Positions 60,545-64,000 of a stretch of DNA of 64,000 nt are shown here, piece after piece. Under the pieces are notes generated by a model. That model did no database searches and was not told the DNA's origin. It saw nothing but the letters and a program-made list of their open reading frames with translations. The stretch spans positions 9,462 to 73,461 of the forward strand of contig CAMTVY010000015.1 of assembly GCA_947085325.1 (NCBI GenBank), in the 5' to 3' direction. The position numbers and the translations under genes were made by a program. Each line of letters begins with the position of its first letter. Within the stretch, counting starts at the first letter, position 1. This DNA comes from JAQBXX01 sp947085325 (lineage in GTDB: Bacteria; Pseudomonadota; Gammaproteobacteria; SURF-13).

Positions 60545-61951
60545 TTATACGTCGAGATAATCCAGAATCCCCTGGGCAGCTTCACGGCCTTCGAACACGG
60601 CGGTAACGACCAGATCCGAGCCGCGTACCATGTCGCCGCCGGCGAAGATTTTGGGGTGGGCGGTTTGATGCTTGAATGCGCCTTTGGCAGGTGCCTGTAC
60701 ACGGCCATGCGCATCCAGCTGGATGTTGAAGTCTGCGAACCACGCTGCCGGGTTGGGGCGAAAGCCGAAGGCGATGACAACCCGGTCGGCGGGGATGATC
60801 TCCTCGCTGCCCGGAACAGGTTGCGGGGTGCGGCGGCCGCGCGCATCGGGTGCACCTAGCTCGGTGGTCACCACCTTCACGCCTTCCACTTTACCATGGC
60901 CCACGATTTCGACCGGCTGCCGGTTCCACAGGAATTGCACGCCTTCTTCCTTCGCATTCGCCACTTCACGCCGGGAGCCCGGCATGTTGGCTTCGTCACG
61001 CCGGTAGGCGCAGGTGACGCTTGCCGCGCCCTGGCGGATCGCGCTGCGGTTGCAGTCCATGGCGGTGTCGCCGCCGCCCAGCACCACGACGCGCTGTCCC
61101 TTCATGTCGATGAAGTCAGCGGCATTCTTTTCGAAACCCAACGGGCGGTTGATGTTGGCGACCAGGTAGGGCAGCGCCTCATGTACGCCGGGCAGGGTTT
61201 CACCGGCGAAACCGCCCTTCATGTATTTGTAGGTGCCCATGCCGAGAAACACGGCATCGTACTCGTCGAGCAGTTGCTGGCAGGAAATATCCTTGCCGAT
61301 TTCGGTGTTGAGGCGGAATTCAACGCCCATGCCTTCCAGCAGCATGCGCCGCGTCTTCACCACGTGTTTTTCCAGTTTGAATTCCGGAAGACCGAAGGTG
61401 AGCAGGCCGCCGATTTCAGGATGACGATCGTACACTACGGCCTGCACGCCATTGCGCGTGAGTATGTCGGCACAGCCGAGGCCTGCCGGGCCCGCACCGA
61501 TAATGGCCACGCGCTTGCCATTCTTCACCACGCCCGACATGTCGGGTCGCCAGCCTTGCTTCACGGCTTCATCGGTGATGTATTTCTCGATCGAGCCGAT
61601 GGTGACTGCGCCGAAGCCGTCGTTCAGCGTGCAGGCGCCCTCGCACAAGCGATCTTGCGGGCACACACGCCCGCATACCTCGGGCAGGGAGTTGGTTTTG
61701 TGCGACAGCTCTGCGGCTTCGAACAGGTTGCCTTCCTCAATCAGCTTCAGCCAGTTCGGGATGTAGTTGTGCACCGGACACTTCCACTCGCAATACGGGT
61801 TGCCGCAGGCCAGGCAGCGCCCGGCCTGTTCGCCCGCGCCCTTGGCGTCGAACTGGCCATAGATCTCATTCGACTTGTGGATGCGGATGACGGCAGGCGT
61901 CTTGGGCGGATCGGTGCGCGGAATGTCGAGAAACTGGAAGTGATTCGGCAT
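60545..61951 (-). CDS. gltD: Glutamate synthase (NADPH) small subunit
   Basis: The 468-aa subunit passes electrons from NADPH to GltB. Its N-terminal cysteine-rich part binds 4Fe-4S clusters (CLACGNPYCEWKCPVHN; CGRVCPQDRLCEGAC). FAD (GAGPAGLGCAD) and NADPH (VVLGGGDTAMDC) sites follow. It starts 17 bp after gltB. Confidence 0.96.
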   Translation of the reverse strand: MPNHFQFLDIPRTDPPKTPAVIRIHKSNEIYGQFDAKGAGEQAGRCLACGNPYCEWKCPVHNYIPNWLKLIEEGNLFEAAELSHKTNSLPEVCGRVCPQDRLCEGACTLNDGFGAVTIGSIEKYITDEAVKQGWRPDMSGVVKNGKRVAIIGAGPAGLGCADILTRNGVQAVVYDRHPEIGGLLTFGLPEFKLEKHVVKTRRMLLEGMGVEFRLNTEIGKDISCQQLLDEYDAVFLGMGTYKYMKGGFAGETLPGVHEALPYLVANINRPLGFEKNAADFIDMKGQRVVVLGGGDTAMDCNRSAIRQGAASVTCAYRRDEANMPGSRREVANAKEEGVQFLWNRQPVEIVGHGKVEGVKVVTTELGAPDARGRRTPQPVPGSEEIIPADRVVIAFGFRPNPAAWFADFNIQLDAHGRVQAPAKGAFKHQTAHPKIFAGGDMVRGSDLVVTAVFEGREAAQGILDYLDV

Positions 61952-61968
61952 GATCAGTAATCTTGGTT

Positions 61969-64000
61969 TCAGTGGGCGTGTGAAGCGGCTGTGCCGGTAG
62001 CGCGCACCGGACGGGCATGTGCACGTATCGGTGCATCGTGGATGGAGGCCGGGCGTGGCGCAAGCAGTGTATCAAGCGCGGTGGCTTGGGCCTTTACCAG
62101 CCAGAACTTGTCGGCATATCCGGCAAAATTATCGAGCAGGGTCTTGCCCCAGGCGCTGTGGGTCTCGCTGACGAACTCCTCAAGCAACTGCCGCAAATGA
62201 TTGCAGTGTGCCTCCAGATCATTGATCCGGTGGGTGTCGATCAGTTCGGGGTTGTAGCGCACACTGAACTGGTCATCGAGATCGAGCACATAGGCAAAGC
62301 CGCCGGTCATGCCGGCACCGAAGTTGAGGCCGGTGGGGCCGAGCACCACGACTTCCCCGCCGGTCATGTATTCGCAGCCGTGGTCGCCGATGCCTTCCAC
62401 CACTGCACGGGCACCGGAGTTGCGCACGGCGAAGCGCTCTCCGGCCAGACCTGCGGCATACAGCTTGCCGCCGGTGGCGCCATACAGGCAGGTGTTGCCG
62501 ATGATGGCCGTTTCATTGGACTTGAAACGGCTGTTGCGCGGCGGGTGAATCACAATCTTGCCGCCCGCCATGCCTTTGCCGACGTAGTCGTTGGCGTCGC
62601 CTTCCAGTACCAGATGCAGGCCGCCGGCATTCCACACGCCCAGGCTCTGGCCAGCACTGCCCGTCAGATGCAGGGTGATAGGCGCGTCATGCATGCCCTG
62701 ATTACCGTGACGGCGCGCAATCTCGCCTGACAGGCGCGCGCCGATGGAGCGGTTGATATTGCGTATCTTGTAATTGAACACGCCGCCGCGTTTATGCTCG
62801 ATGGCGTCGAGCGTGTCGCTCACCATGTGCTCGGCCAGCTCGCCCTTGTCGAACGGCTGATTGCGTTCGGACAGGCAATACTGCGGCGCCGTGTCCGGCA
62901 CGCCGGCCTTGGACAGCAGCGGCGTGAGATCGAGGCACTGCTGCTTGGCGGTTTCGCCCGGCAGGATGCGTAATAGATCGGTGCGGCCAATGAGCTGCGC
63001 GATATTTTTCACGCCGAGCCGCGCCAGCCACTCGCGCGTCTCACGCGCGACAAAGCGGAAATAATTCTCCACCATCTCCGGTAGCCCGATGAAATGCTCC
63101 TTGCGCAGACCGTCGTGTTGCGTCGCCACGCCGGTGGCGCAGGTGTTGAGATGGCAGATGCGCAGATATTTGCAGCCGAGCGCGATCATCGGCGCGGTGC
63201 CGAAGCCGAAGCTCTCCGCGCCGAGAATCGCAGCCTTGATCACGTCGAGGCCGGTCTTGAGGCCGCCGTCGGTCTGCAGGCGCACGCGGTCGCGCAGGTT
63301 GTTGGCGCGCAGCACCTGATGGGTCTCGGAGAGACCGAGCTCCCATGGGCTGCCGGCGTATTTCACCGAGGAGAGCGGACTTGCGCCGGTGCCGCCGTCG
63401 TAGCCGGAGATGGTAATCAGGTCGGCGTAGGCCTTGGCCACGCCCGCAGCCACGGTGCCGACGCCGGCCTCGGCGACCAGCTTCACCGACACCAGTGCGT
63501 CGGGATTCACCTGCTTCAAATCGAAGATGAGCTGCGCCAGGTCCTCGATGGAATAAATATCGTGGTGCGGCGGCGGCGAGATGAGCGCGACGCCGGGGCG
63601 CGAGTAGCGCAGTTCGGCGATCATCTCGTTCACCTTGCCACCCGGCAACTGGCCACCCTCGCCGGGCTTGGCGCCCTGCGCCATCTTGATCTGCAATACC
63701 TCGGCGTGCACGAGGTAGGTCGGCGTGACGCCGAAGCGGCCCGCCGCGACCTGCTTGATCTTGGAGGTCTTCTCGGTGCCGTAGCGGCTCGGGTGCTCGC
63801 CGCCTTCGCCGGAGTTGGAGCGGCCGCCGAGACGGTTCATGGCGACCGCCAGCGCCTCATGCGCCTCGGGCGACAGCGCGCCCAGCGACATGCCAGCGCT
63901 GTCGAAGCGCGGCAGGATGGCCTCTTCCGCTTCGACTTCTTCGACGGGGATCGGCGTGACGTCGTCGCGCGGCACCAGCATGTCGCGCAGCATGGCGACG
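61969..64000 (-). CDS. gltB: Glutamate synthase large subunit, C-terminal part (cut by window edge)
   Basis: About 677 codons of the normally 1500-aa subunit are present; the N-terminal amidotransferase and central domains lie beyond 64000. Seen here are the FMN-binding synthase domain (ISGYDGGTGASPLSSVKYAG, TDGGLKTGLDVIKAAILGAE), the 3Fe-4S cysteines (CKYLRICHLNTC) and the C-terminal glutamate-synthase beta-helix rich in GG repeats (GMAGGKIVIHP, GATGGKLYAAG, MTGGEVVVLG). With GltD it makes two glutamates from glutamine and 2-oxoglutarate. Confidence 0.95.
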   Translation of the reverse strand, partial: VAMLRDMLVPRDDVTPIPVEEVEAEEAILPRFDSAGMSLGALSPEAHEALAVAMNRLGGRSNSGEGGEHPSRYGTEKTSKIKQVAAGRFGVTPTYLVHAEVLQIKMAQGAKPGEGGQLPGGKVNEMIAELRYSRPGVALISPPPHHDIYSIEDLAQLIFDLKQVNPDALVSVKLVAEAGVGTVAAGVAKAYADLITISGYDGGTGASPLSSVKYAGSPWELGLSETHQVLRANNLRDRVRLQTDGGLKTGLDVIKAAILGAESFGFGTAPMIALGCKYLRICHLNTCATGVATQHDGLRKEHFIGLPEMVENYFRFVARETREWLARLGVKNIAQLIGRTDLLRILPGETAKQQCLDLTPLLSKAGVPDTAPQYCLSERNQPFDKGELAEHMVSDTLDAIEHKRGGVFNYKIRNINRSIGARLSGEIARRHGNQGMHDAPITLHLTGSAGQSLGVWNAGGLHLVLEGDANDYVGKGMAGGKIVIHPPRNSRFKSNETAIIGNTCLYGATGGKLYAAGLAGERFAVRNSGARAVVEGIGDHGCEYMTGGEVVVLGPTGLNFGAGMTGGFAYVLDLDDQFSVRYNPELIDTHRINDLEAHCNHLRQLLEEFVSETHSAWGKTLLDNFAGYADKFWLVKAQATALDTLLAPRPASIHDAPIRAHARPVRATGTAASHAH

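Noticed and set aside
1..64000. CRISPR array, tRNA or rRNA genes, prophage or integron
   Set aside because: No regularly spaced direct repeats, no tRNA T-loop/CCA patterns, no ribosomal RNA signature and no phage or integrase genes were seen on either strand.

Overview
The window is a gene-dense (roughly 60% G+C by eye), vertically inherited chromosomal segment of a gammaproteobacterium. No tRNA, rRNA, prophage, transposase or CRISPR array was seen. The gammaproteobacterial assignment rests on conserved gene orders and gene sets: radC / coaBC-dut-algC-argB; argH / algZ-algR-hemC-hemD-hemX-hemY; ppx / ppk / hemB; kdsD-kdsC-lptC-lptA-lptB-rpoN-hpf-ptsN-rapZ; gltB-gltD-hemE; and a complete EF-P beta-lysylation set (epmA, efp, epmB). 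An HPr-kinase-like gene between ptsN and rapZ points to an early-branching, Chromatiales-like lineage rather than to enteric bacteria or Pseudomonas itself. I do not name a species.

Layout. 1-5.2 kb: radC opposite coaBC-dut-algC-argB and an orphan 90-aa gene. 5.2-13.6 kb: a DUF4124 protein and argH on minus, then the AlgZ/AlgR two-component pair followed by the haem genes hemC-hemD-hemX-hemY. 13.6-19.9 kb: a ferredoxin-type reductase, an epimerase-like SDR, DUF2784, exonuclease III, oligopeptidase A and aroE. 20-24.8 kb: ppx and ppk (convergent), then hemB. 25.2-28.9 kb: a type IV pilin with a sigma-54 promoter, a double-ACT regulator, a Bcp peroxiredoxin, PhoH and a small membrane protein. 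29-33.7 kb: an EVE-domain gene with an RND efflux adaptor and pump. 33.8-37.2 kb: Kdo synthesis and LPS export. 37.3-41.7 kb: rpoN and the nitrogen-PTS branch. 41.9-49 kb: CorA, an EAL/HDOD protein, a Gld-type ABC exporter with DUF4340, and mutM. 49-52.4 kb: a cold-shock protein and EF-P modification. 52.4-64 kb: a FimX-like protein, DUF1015, htpX, parC, a DUF167 remnant, hemE, gltD and the C-terminal part of gltB, which runs off the window.

Functional themes. (1) Tetrapyrrole synthesis: hemB, hemC, hemD, hemX, hemY and hemE are all here. (2) Envelope: AlgC, Kdo, Lpt and undecaprenyl-independent export genes. (3) Type IV pilus and surface control: AlgZ/AlgR, RpoN, a sigma-54-driven pilA and a FimX-like degenerate c-di-GMP protein lie within 50 kb. 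(4) Regulatory PTS: EIIA-Ntr, a short HPr-kinase-like protein, RapZ, a ManX-type EIIA and HPr, with no enzyme I following.

The least expected content is non-coding. There are two families of MITE-like structured repeats that abut gene ends (31-179 and 16786-16911; 9377-9533, 21549-21635 and 26474-26627), a palindromic element inserted in frame in argB, very strong stem-loops before ptsN and kdsC, a structured leader before corA, and an orphan plus-strand terminator between htpX and parC that suggests a small RNA.
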